Shown: positions 22,829 to 30,631 of the stretch, piece by piece
Layout of the letters: every line of letters starts with the position of its first letter
Position numbering within the stretch: position 1 is the first letter of the stretch
Assembly: GCA_016716605.1 (NCBI GenBank)
Contig: JADJWA010000001.1
Coordinates: 2,401,001 to 2,465,000 of the forward strand
Length of the DNA stretch: 64,000 bases
Reading direction: 5' to 3'
Source: Flavobacteriales bacterium
GTDB lineage: Bacteria > Bacteroidota > Bacteroidia > Flavobacteriales_F > PHOS-HE28
Notes under the pieces: model-generated
What the model saw: only the letters and a program-made list of their open reading frames with translations
Database searches by the model: none
Told to the model about the DNA's origin: nothing
Program-made: the position numbers and the translations under genes

Positions 22829-25492
22829 TCACCCCACCAACTCCTTGTTCCTGTTCGGGATATCGTCCTTGCTGAACGCCACCTTCTCATCCTCCTCTTT
22901 CAGCTTCAGAACAAGGGCGAGCGCATCGGGCACCACATCGCTGCAGAGCGTGAGGAAGCTGCCGGGTTTGGCCGTTGAGATGGCGTGGCGGATGGCCTCT
23001 TCCTCCTTCTTGATGATGATGTAGGGCTTGTTGGGGTCCACCTCCTTGATGCCCTTCACCATGAGCGCGATGATCTCGTCGTCGGTCTTGCCGCGCAGGT
23101 TGCGGTCCTGGCGGATGATGATCTCATCGAACATCTGCGCGCTGAGGCGGCCGAGGTTCACGGTATCCTCCTCGCGGCGGTCGCCCACGCCGGCGATCAC
23201 GCCCACCTTCGGGCTGTCGGGGATCTTGCTCAGGAACTTGCCCAGCGCCTCGAAGCCGTGCGGGTTGTGGGCGTAGTCCACCACCACCTGGAAATTCTTG
23301 AACTGGAAGAGGTTCAAGCGGCCCGGCGTCTGGGCGGCACCCGGCACGAAGGTGAGCAGCGCCTGGCGCAGGTCCTCGATCTTCACGCCCTGCACATACG
23401 CTGCCAGCACGGCCGGAAGCACGTTCTGGATGTTGAAGACCGCCTTGCCTCCGTAGGTGATGGGCACGTTCACCGCCTTCTCGATCCGCAGCTTCCATTC
23501 GCCCTTGCTGATGGTGATGAAGCCGTTCTCGTAGATCGCGGCGAGGCCACCGAGCTTGCAGTGCTGGCGGATCAGGCGGTTGTTCTCATCGAGGCTGAAG
23601 AGGGCGATCTTGCAATCGCACTGCTTGCGCATGGCCATCACGAGATCGTCATCGGCGTTCAGGATGGCATAGCCCTCGCGGCGCACGCTGCGCGGCACGG
23701 TGCTCTTCACGTGGGCGAGTTCCTCCAGGGTGTGGATGTCCTTCAAGCCCAAGTGATCGGCGGCCACGTTGGTGACGATGGCCACGTCGCAATGCTCGAA
23801 GCCCAGGCCGCTGCGCACCAAACCACCACGTGCCGTCTCCAGCACGGCCATATCCACCACGGGTTCCTTCAGCACGAATTGCGCGCTCGCCGGGCCTGTG
23901 CAATCGCCCTTCATCAGCAGGCGGTTCTGGATGTACACGCCATCGCTGCAGGTCATGCCCACCTTGTAGCCCACGCTGCGCATGATGTGCGCCGCCAGTC
24001 GCGTGGTGGTGGTCTTGCCGTTCGTTCCGGTCACCGCGGTGATGGGGATGCGGCTCGGCGCACCAGGCGGGAAGAGCATGTCCACCACGGGTTCCGCCAC
24101 GTTCTTGCCGATGCCGCCGGTGGGGTCCAAGTGCATGCGGAAGCCGGGGGCGGCATTCACTTCGAGCACGGCGCCACCTGACTCGTTCAGCGGCAGGCTG
24201 ATATCGTCGGTCATGATGTCGATGCCGCAGATGTCGAGGTCGATGATGCGGCTGATTCGCTCGGCGAGGAAGACGTTGAAGGGGTGCACCACTTCGGTTA
24301 CGTCATCGGCAGTGCCGCCCGTGCTGAGGTTGGCGGTGGCCTTCAGGTAAACGGTCTCATCCTGCGCCGGGACGCTTTCGGGCGTGAGGCCTTTGAGCCC
24401 GAGCAGCTTCAGCGTGTGGTCGTCGATGTCGATGCGTGTGAGCACGTTCTCATGGCCGTAGCCGCGACGCGGGTCCTTGTTCACCTCCTCGACAAGCTGC
24501 GTGATGGTGCTTCGGCCATCGCCGACTACGCAAGCCGGCGTGCGTTTCGCCGCGCAGATGAAGCGATGGTTGATCACGAGCAAGCGGTGATCAAGTCCGG
24601 TGATGTAACGCTCCACGATCACGCTGCGGCTGATCTCCTTCGCCTTGGCCAGGGCGACTTTCGCTTCCTCCAGTGTCTTGATGCCAATAGTGGCACCGCG
24701 GCCATGATTCCCGCCGATGGGCTTGATCACGCAGGGATAGCCCACGGATTCCAGCGCGGTTTCCAATCCTTCCTCGGTGCGCACTACGCGGCCTTTCGGG
24801 ACCGGGATCTCGTAGCTCTCGAGCAATTGCTTGGTCTCCTCCTTGTCGCACGCGATCTCCACGCCGATGTTGCTGGTCTTGCTGGTGATCGTGGCGCGGA
24901 TCCGTTTCTGGTGGATGCCGTGCCCGAGCTGTACCAGGCTCTGCCCATTCAAGCGGAGGTAGGGAATGCCGCGTGACAACGCCTCCGCCACGATGCTGCC
25001 CGTGCTGGGCCCAAGCCGCGACTCTTCGCGCAGCTCCCGCATCTTCTGGATGTCGTCGGCGAGGTCGTAGGGCGTTCCGCTGATCAATGCTTCCGCGATG
25101 CGCACTGCGGCTTTGGCCGCGTACATGCCCACAGGTTCCTCGATGTAGCTGAAGACCACGTTGTACACGCCGTTTTCGCGTGTGCTCCGCGTGCGGCCGA
25201 ATCCCGTTTCCATGCCGGCCAGTGTCTGGATCTCCAGCGCGATGTGCTCGATCACATGGCCCATCCAGGTGCCGCGCTTCACACGCTCCCAGAACCCGCC
25301 TTCGTGTTCCTCGCTGCAGCGATGGCTGTACATGCTGGGCAGGAGGGTCGTGATGCGCTCGTAGAAGCCGGGGATCTGATCCGTGGGCTTCTCTTCCAGG
25401 TCCTCGATGTCGAGGCGCATGACGATCAGGTGGTGCCGCTTGACCGACCAGTAATTGGGGCCGCGCATGGCCTTGAGTTCGAGGATCCTCAT
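22829..25492 (-). CDS. cphA: cyanophycin synthetase
   Basis: An 887-residue enzyme that builds the storage polymer multi-L-arginyl-poly-L-aspartate from Asp and Arg with ATP. Domain order is the family's: N-terminal domain (1-160, with MRGPNYWSV at 9-17), ATP-grasp domain (about 215-470; GGNHGRGATIG 260-270, EVNAAPGFRMHLDPT 444-458) and a Mur-ligase-like domain with P-loop TGTNGKTTTTR (488-498), NVAADHLG and the C-terminal DYAHNPHGFEAL. Length matches characterised CphA1 enzymes. It is divergent from cphB, 172 bases away, so polymer making and breaking share one control region. The start MRILELKAMRG is the canonical family start. Confidence 0.95.
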   Translation of the reverse strand: MRILELKAMRGPNYWSVKRHHLIVMRLDIEDLEEKPTDQIPGFYERITTLLPSMYSHRCSEEHEGGFWERVKRGTWMGHVIEHIALEIQTLAGMETGFGRTRSTRENGVYNVVFSYIEEPVGMYAAKAAVRIAEALISGTPYDLADDIQKMRELREESRLGPSTGSIVAEALSRGIPYLRLNGQSLVQLGHGIHQKRIRATITSKTSNIGVEIACDKEETKQLLESYEIPVPKGRVVRTEEGLETALESVGYPCVIKPIGGNHGRGATIGIKTLEEAKVALAKAKEISRSVIVERYITGLDHRLLVINHRFICAAKRTPACVVGDGRSTITQLVEEVNKDPRRGYGHENVLTRIDIDDHTLKLLGLKGLTPESVPAQDETVYLKATANLSTGGTADDVTEVVHPFNVFLAERISRIIDLDICGIDIMTDDISLPLNESGGAVLEVNAAPGFRMHLDPTGGIGKNVAEPVVDMLFPPGAPSRIPITAVTGTNGKTTTTRLAAHIMRSVGYKVGMTCSDGVYIQNRLLMKGDCTGPASAQFVLKEPVVDMAVLETARGGLVRSGLGFEHCDVAIVTNVAADHLGLKDIHTLEELAHVKSTVPRSVRREGYAILNADDDLVMAMRKQCDCKIALFSLDENNRLIRQHCKLGGLAAIYENGFITISKGEWKLRIEKAVNVPITYGGKAVFNIQNVLPAVLAAYVQGVKIEDLRQALLTFVPGAAQTPGRLNLFQFKNFQVVVDYAHNPHGFEALGKFLSKIPDSPKVGVIAGVGDRREEDTVNLGRLSAQMFDEIIIRQDRNLRGKTDDEIIALMVKGIKEVDPNKPYIIIKKEEEAIRHAISTAKPGSFLTLCSDVVPDALALVLKLKEEDEKVAFSKDDIPNRNKELVG

Positions 25493-25497
25493 GAGGA

Positions 25498-25528
25498 GGT
25501 TGAGAGGTTGAGGGTTGCGGTGGTTGAG
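25498..25528. repeat. GGTTGAG heptamer repeats just upstream of cphA
   Basis: GGTTGAG occurs at 25498-25504, 25506-25512 and 25522-25528, with a variant GGTTGCG at 25513-25519, directly before the cphA start codon (complementary to CTCAACC in the cphA leader). It could be a leader-binding or regulatory repeat, or a simple-sequence slip. Confidence 0.4.
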
Positions 25529-25664
25529 GGTCGGGTAAGCCGCTAGCCATCAGCAACCGGAGCAATATAGCAAGGTGCGTTGTTCATACTTCGGCAACGA
25601 TGGGTTCACGGTACCCCGCGAGCCTTCTACTTTGGCGGCCGGGGGGCGGGGGAAACCGAACTGC

Positions 25665-26534
25665 ATGACACCCAAAGGCAAGCTCATCGCCATCGGCGGA
25701 AACGAGGACAAGGGCAAGGAGCCCGAAGCAGGTCACCATACCAAGGTCTTCACGCACAATTTCATCGAGGAGGGCATTCTACGGCGCGTGGTGGATGAGA
25801 TGGGCGGCAGCTCGGCGCGCATCGCCGTGATCACCAGCGCGAGCAGCATCCCGGAAGAGGTCGGCGCCAACTACATCGAGGCCTTCGGCAAGCTGGGCGT
25901 CACCAACGTGGATGTGCTCGACATCCGCGACCGCAGCCAGGTGAAGATGGACATGATCAAGCGCCTCTCGAAGTGCGACGGCGTGATGATGAGCGGCGGC
26001 AACCAGCTGCGGCTCACCACCATCTTCGGCGGAACGGCCTTCCTGCAACTGATGAAGCGCCGGTACGAAGAGGAGGCGGGCTTCGTGATCGCGGGCACTA
26101 GCGCTGGCGCGATGTGCATGAGCAGCACCATGATCTACCAGGGCCACAGCGCCAGCGGCCTCATCAAGGGCGGCGTGAAGCTCACCACCGGCGCATCGCT
26201 CATCCAGGATGTGATCATCGATAGCCATTTCGTGGAGCGCGGGCGCTTCAGCCGGCTCACGCAGGCCGTGGCAGCGAATCCGTCGGCCATCGGCATCGGC
26301 CTCGGCGAGGACACCGGCGTGGTGATCACCGGCGCCGACATGCTCGAGACCATCGGCAGCGGCCAGGTGATGATCTTCGATGGCCACGAGGTCTCCTACA
26401 GCAACTACGCCGATGTGGAGGATGGCGAGCCCTTCAGCATCGAGGGCATGCGCGTCCACATCATCAGCAAGGGGCATAGCTACAGCGTGGCGCAGAAGCA
26501 GTTCGCGGCGGTCAGTGTTCCAGTGAAAGGCTGA
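25665..26534 (+). CDS. cphB: cyanophycinase
   Basis: A 289-residue serine peptidase of family S51 that splits cyanophycin into beta-Asp-Arg dipeptides. The nucleophile serine lies in GTSAGAM (144-150, S146); GGNQLRL (111-117) and DSHFVERGRFSRL (186-198) are the other conserved blocks. Predicted cytosolic: no signal peptide. The start MTPKGKLIAIGG is the family start; frames reaching further upstream read as non-protein. It is divergent from cphA and followed after two bases by a DUF3817 gene. Together the pair indicates nitrogen storage as cyanophycin. Confidence 0.95.
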   Translation: MTPKGKLIAIGGNEDKGKEPEAGHHTKVFTHNFIEEGILRRVVDEMGGSSARIAVITSASSIPEEVGANYIEAFGKLGVTNVDVLDIRDRSQVKMDMIKRLSKCDGVMMSGGNQLRLTTIFGGTAFLQLMKRRYEEEAGFVIAGTSAGAMCMSSTMIYQGHSASGLIKGGVKLTTGASLIQDVIIDSHFVERGRFSRLTQAVAANPSAIGIGLGEDTGVVITGADMLETIGSGQVMIFDGHEVSYSNYADVEDGEPFSIEGMRVHIISKGHSYSVAQKQFAAVSVPVKG

Positions 26535-26536
26535 CC

Positions 26537-26821
26537 ATGCATTCACCCATCATCCGCCGTTTCCGTACCGTGGCCATCGCAGAGGGCGTCAGCTTCATTC
26601 TCCTGCTCTTCATCGCCATGCCCTTGAAGCACTTCTTCGGTATGCCGATGGCCGTGAAGGTGGTGGGTTGGGCTCACGGACTGCTCTTCGTGGCGTATTG
26701 GGTGGCCGCTGTTCCGCTCTTCACCAAGTTGAAGTGGGACACCGAGCGCATCGTGGGCCTTGGCCTCGCGAGCGTGCTGCCCTTCGGCACCTTCGTCCTG
26801 GAGCGCAAGTGGCTCAGGTGA
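26537..26821 (+). CDS. DUF3817 family membrane protein
   Basis: A 94-residue integral membrane protein with three helices (about 12-32, 36-60, 70-88). The blocks AEGVSFILLLFIAMPLK and WAHGLLFVAYW, where the histidine follows a conserved Trp-Ala, are typical of DUF3817 (the YdzA-like family). Function is unknown. It begins two bases after the cphB stop, so it is certainly co-transcribed with cyanophycinase; whether that reflects a functional link (for example transport of degradation products) is only inference. Confidence 0.85.
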   Translation: MHSPIIRRFRTVAIAEGVSFILLLFIAMPLKHFFGMPMAVKVVGWAHGLLFVAYWVAAVPLFTKLKWDTERIVGLGLASVLPFGTFVLERKWLR

Positions 26822-26901
26822 TTGCTCGCTGAGAGAGGCTCCGGTTTGGCGGGAAGGGCCTGCCAGCGGGCTTATCCGCGCTGGAGATCAACGCATCGGC
26901 C

Positions 26902-27336
26902 TCACACCTTCCGCCACATCACGTAGTGCATGCCGATGCCGGCCAGTTCGAAGGCCTCGCCGTGCTTCACGAATCCTTCGCGCTCGTAAAAGGAAGCGGC
27001 TCCGATGCGCGCGTTGCACCAGACCAGGGTGCAGCCGAGCTTGCGCAACTCTTCGAGCGCTGAGCGTACGATGAGGCGGCCTGCCCCGCGGCCACGGTGA
27101 TCGGGATGCGTGGCCATGCCGCGCAAGCGGAAAGGGCGTGGCCCTTTGATGCCCTTGTGCTTCTCCGGATAGAAAGTGCCTACGCCGATGAGGCCCGCGC
27201 CGTTCTGCGCGCCCAGGTGGAAGGCCTGCTCATCATGGTCGTGCGGCCATTGCACATCCTTCAGCATGCCGTTGGGCCGGAGCACCAGCAGGCGCAAGGG
27301 GTAGGTCTGTTCGGTGGTGATGCGGTGGACATCCAT
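26902..27336 (-). CDS. GNAT family N-acetyltransferase
   Basis: A 144-residue acetyl-CoA-dependent N-acetyltransferase. The acetyl-CoA loop is LRGMATHPDHRGRGAGRLIV (quoted in part: HPDHRGRGAG, about 73-82), preceded by the strand IGVGTFYP and followed by NARIGAASFYEREGFVKHGEAFE (quoted in part: AASFYEREGF), the normal GNAT motif order. Similar short proteins act on small molecules or ribosomal proteins, but the substrate is unknown. The start at 27336 (MDVHRITTEQ) gives a normal beta-1 strand; an upstream in-frame ATG at 27381 would add 15 unlikely residues. It stands alone. Confidence 0.85.
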   Translation of the reverse strand: MDVHRITTEQTYPLRLLVLRPNGMLKDVQWPHDHDEQAFHLGAQNGAGLIGVGTFYPEKHKGIKGPRPFRLRGMATHPDHRGRGAGRLIVRSALEELRKLGCTLVWCNARIGAASFYEREGFVKHGEAFELAGIGMHYVMWRKV

Positions 27337-27420
27337 GCAATAGGAAGACGAGGGGTGATGCCGAACCGTTGCCGCTGGCAATGATCTTGCGCGAGCTGCG
27401 TTGGCGAGCGAACGGTGCGT

Positions 27421-28539
27421 CTACTTGAGGTACCGGAGGTCTTCACCGGGCCTCAGAGCCTTCACGCTGGCGAGCATCAGCCGGATCAAGTTCTCCACGT
27501 CAACGCGGCTCACGGTCTCCACGGTGGTGTGCATGTATCGAAGGGGGAGGCTGATCAATGCGCTGGGCACGCCGCCGCTGCCGTAAGCGAAGGCATCGGT
27601 ATCGGTGCCGGTGGCGCGGCTGGCCGCCAGGCGCTGGAAGGGGATCTTCTCCTTCTCGGCCGTACGCACGATATGCCGCAGCACCTTGTTGTGCACCGCC
27701 GGGGCATAGCTCAGCACCGGGCCCTTGCCGCACGCGATATCGCCGCTCTGCACCTTGCTCATCATGGGCGTCTGCGTGTCATGCGTCACGTCAGTCACGA
27801 TGGCCACATCGGGCTTGATGCGCTCGACGATCATCTCGGCTCCGCGCAGGCCCACCTCTTCCTGCACACTGTTGGTGATGTACAGGCCGAAGGGCAACCT
27901 GGCCCGTTGCTCCTTGAGCAGGCGCGCCACCTCGGCGATCATGAAGCCGCCCATGCGGTTGTCGAGCGCTCGTCCGGTGAAATGGCGCCCGTTGAGCACC
28001 ATGAACTCATCCTCGAAGGTGACCACGCAGCCCACATGCACGCCGAGCTTCTCCACCTCGTCCTTGCTATCGCAGCCGCAATCGAGGAAGATGTTCTCGG
28101 TGGTGGGCACGGGGTCGTTCTTCGCGGTGCGCACGTGGATCGCGGGCCAGCCGAACACCGCCTTAACCACCCCTTTCTCCGTGTGGATGTTCACCCGCTT
28201 GCTCGGTGCGATCATGTGGTCGCTGCCGCCATTGCGCTTCACATAGATGAAGCCCTCCTTGGTGATGTAATGCACGAACCAGCTGATCTCATCGGCGTGC
28301 GCCTCGATCACCACTTTCCACTTCGCATCCGGGTTGATGATGCCCACCGCCGTGCCGTAGGGATCCACCAGGTGCGCATCCACATGCGGCTTCACGTATT
28401 CTAGCCATAGCCGCTGCCCCTCGCTCTCGAAACCGGTGGGCGAGGGATTGTTCAGGTACCGCTCGAGGAACGCCAGCGATCCTGCGGTGAGCAGGCTCTT
28501 CGCCTCCTTCTTGGCCTTGCTTGATCTCTTCTTCGCCAT
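27421..28539 (-). CDS. M42 family aminopeptidase (glutamyl aminopeptidase/TET-like)
   Basis: A 372-residue cytosolic di-metal aminopeptidase. Metal and catalytic residues of family M42 are visible: H81 in EAHADEISW, D193 in ALDNRMGG, E227/E228 in SVQEEVGLRG, D250 in VTDVTH and H337 in RYMHTTVE. Such enzymes form large tetrahedral particles that trim peptides. An N-terminal Lys/Ser-rich segment (MAKKRSSKAKKEAK) precedes the domain. The ATG at 28539 is chosen since a perfect -7 box TATGTTTG lies 36 bases upstream; an ATG at 28578 would lie inside that box. It is divergent from the PorE-like gene. Confidence 0.9.
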   Translation of the reverse strand: MAKKRSSKAKKEAKSLLTAGSLAFLERYLNNPSPTGFESEGQRLWLEYVKPHVDAHLVDPYGTAVGIINPDAKWKVVIEAHADEISWFVHYITKEGFIYVKRNGGSDHMIAPSKRVNIHTEKGVVKAVFGWPAIHVRTAKNDPVPTTENIFLDCGCDSKDEVEKLGVHVGCVVTFEDEFMVLNGRHFTGRALDNRMGGFMIAEVARLLKEQRARLPFGLYITNSVQEEVGLRGAEMIVERIKPDVAIVTDVTHDTQTPMMSKVQSGDIACGKGPVLSYAPAVHNKVLRHIVRTAEKEKIPFQRLAASRATGTDTDAFAYGSGGVPSALISLPLRYMHTTVETVSRVDVENLIRLMLASVKALRPGEDLRYLK

Positions 28540-28575
28540 GTGGTCCGATTTGAGGCCGCTCGCTGCGGCGCGCGG

Positions 28576-28583
28576 CAAACATA
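28576..28583 (-). promoter_or_regulatory. perfect -7 box TATGTTTG for the M42 aminopeptidase
   Basis: Minus-strand TATGTTTG matches TAnnTTTG fully and is placed 36 bases before the ATG at 28539. It settles the start choice. Confidence 0.6.
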
Positions 28584-28651
28584 GGCGCCGACCCTGGCCT
28601 GAACCTTCACGCCGATGCGGCGTATGAACAGCGCTTTTCTAAACCCTTGCC

Positions 28652-30625
28652 ATGGCCAAGCGTGTCATTACCCTGCTCATCGCCTTCGCGATCGCCGCTG
28701 GCGGACTGCTCCTTGCGCAGGACAATAGCAAGCGCGTGCAGGACCTGCTCAAACGCGCCGAGAAGGCCGAAAGAGCCGGCAGCTCGCAGTTCGTGCATGC
28801 GGAGACCTTGTATGAGGAGGCCATCGCACTTGATCCACAGAGCGCTGAGGCGAATGCCCGGATGGGCCTATGCCAGCTCAACGGGCCGCATCGCCACAAG
28901 GCGCTGCCCTTCCTCGAGAAGGCCGCTTCCATCGACCCGCTCTTCCCCCGTGTGCAATTCCTGCTGGGCTATGCCTTGCAGCTGAATGCCCGTTGGGACG
29001 ATGCCATGGCCGCCTTCCAGCGGCACAAGGCGCAGAATCCCTTCCAGGACCCCGACCCGCTGTACAACACCGCCGATGACCACATCACCCAATGCCGCAA
29101 CGGCAAAGCGCTCCAGCTGCGCGCCGTTCGCGCGGAAGTGGTGAACATGGGAACAGGGATCAACACGGAGCACGCGGATTATGGCGCGGCCATCACGGCT
29201 GACGGCGCCCAGCTCTACTTCACCTCGCGCCGTCCGGCAAGCAGCAGCGACAAGGTGAACCGCGTGAACGGTGATTACTTCGAGGATGTGTATCACAGTC
29301 GGAGGACCGTGAACGGCTGGAATGCCGCGCAGCGGCTGCCGGAACCGGTGAACACGCCGGGGAACGATGCCAGTGTGGGCCTCTTCAACGATGGCCGTAC
29401 CATGCTCATCTACCGTGACCAGGATGGCACCGGCGATCTCCTCGAGTGCAGGCGAAGCGGTGATCAATGGAGCGCCCCGGTCATGCTGGGCGCCAACGTG
29501 AACACGCCGCAGCACGAGAGCAGCGCCTGGTACAGCTTCGATCGGCAATGGCTCTATTTCGTGAGCGAGCGGCCGGATGACAACGTGGGCGGTCAGGACA
29601 TCTACCGGAGCCGCTGGGATGTGGCCACCGAGGATTGGGGCCCTGCCGAGAACCTCGGGCCCACGGTGAACAGCATCCACGACGAGGAAGGCGTCTTCGC
29701 GCATCCGGACGGCAAGACCATCTACTTCAGCAGCAAAGGGCACAATAGCATGGGCGGCTACGACGTGTTCCGCACGCGCCTGGAGAATGGCCGTTGGACC
29801 AAGCCCGAGAACCTAGGCTGGCCCGTGAACTCGCCCGATGACGATCTCTTCTTCGTGCTCAGCGCCGACGGCAGGAATGGCTTCCTAAGCTCGTTCCGTT
29901 CCGATGGCTTCGGTGAGGACGACCTCTATGCGGTCACCTTCCTGCCAGAGCCTGCACAAGGCGATGCGGTGGCCAGTGCCGCTGGTGCACCCTTGACCGC
30001 CGAGGCGCCTGCCACGGTGCTGGTGAAGGGAAAGGTCTTGTCGCTGCAATTCCTCAATGGCATGGAGGCCGACATCGAGTTGCTCGACCTCGCAGACGGT
30101 TCGCTGGTTGCGCGCTTCAAGAGCGATGGGAGCACTGGTGAGTACATGGTGGCGGTGCCCGGTGGGAAGGAGTACGCGATGTACGTGAAGGCGAACGGCC
30201 ATCTGGTGCATAGCCAGCGGATCACCGTGCCAGAGCACGGCGGCGTGCAGCTCGATTGGGATGTGCGCATGGAACCGCTCGCAGCGGGCAGCAACAGCAC
30301 CATGCGGAACCTGTTCTTCAATGTGAACAGCGCGCAGCTCGAAGAGGCCTCACGCGCCGATCTGGGCCAACTGGTCGAATTGCTCGTCGGGAACCCGGCC
30401 TTGCGGCTCGAGGTGAGCGGCCACACCGATGCCGATGGCGGCGCGGAGCATAACCAGCGGCTCTCGCTGGAGCGCGCCCAGTCCGTGTGCGATCACCTGA
30501 TCGCCAACGGCATCGCTGCCGATCGCCTGGTAGCCGTGGGCCATGGCTCATCAAAGCCCGTTGCTCCCAACGATTCCGAATCGGGCAAGGCCCTGAACCG
30601 GCGCACGGAGATCACCGTGCTCTGA
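28652..30625 (+). CDS. TPR-PD40-OmpA protein, T9SS component PorE-like
   Basis: A 657-residue exported protein. Signal peptide 1-22; TPR-like helices (about 25-140: LYEEAIALDPQSAEANARMG, quoted in part, and PRVQFLLGYALQ); WD40-like PD40 propeller (about 165-410, with repeats such as DGAQLYFTSRRP, DRQWLYFVSERPDD, DGKTIYFSSKGH and DGRNGFLSSFR); a carboxypeptidase-regulatory-like strand domain (about 430-520); C-terminal OmpA peptidoglycan-binding domain (about 540-657; SGHTDADGGAEHN, ALNRRTEITVL). This order is that of PorE, which ties the T9SS ring to peptidoglycan, though other gliding/T9SS paralogues share it. No lipobox cysteine is seen. Many paralogues are usual per genome, so the assignment is tentative. 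Confidence 0.8.
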   Translation: MAKRVITLLIAFAIAAGGLLLAQDNSKRVQDLLKRAEKAERAGSSQFVHAETLYEEAIALDPQSAEANARMGLCQLNGPHRHKALPFLEKAASIDPLFPRVQFLLGYALQLNARWDDAMAAFQRHKAQNPFQDPDPLYNTADDHITQCRNGKALQLRAVRAEVVNMGTGINTEHADYGAAITADGAQLYFTSRRPASSSDKVNRVNGDYFEDVYHSRRTVNGWNAAQRLPEPVNTPGNDASVGLFNDGRTMLIYRDQDGTGDLLECRRSGDQWSAPVMLGANVNTPQHESSAWYSFDRQWLYFVSERPDDNVGGQDIYRSRWDVATEDWGPAENLGPTVNSIHDEEGVFAHPDGKTIYFSSKGHNSMGGYDVFRTRLENGRWTKPENLGWPVNSPDDDLFFVLSADGRNGFLSSFRSDGFGEDDLYAVTFLPEPAQGDAVASAAGAPLTAEAPATVLVKGKVLSLQFLNGMEADIELLDLADGSLVARFKSDGSTGEYMVAVPGGKEYAMYVKANGHLVHSQRITVPEHGGVQLDWDVRMEPLAAGSNSTMRNLFFNVNSAQLEEASRADLGQLVELLVGNPALRLEVSGHTDADGGAEHNQRLSLERAQSVCDHLIANGIAADRLVAVGHGSSKPVAPNDSESGKALNRRTEITVL

Positions 30626-30631
30626 ACGCGG

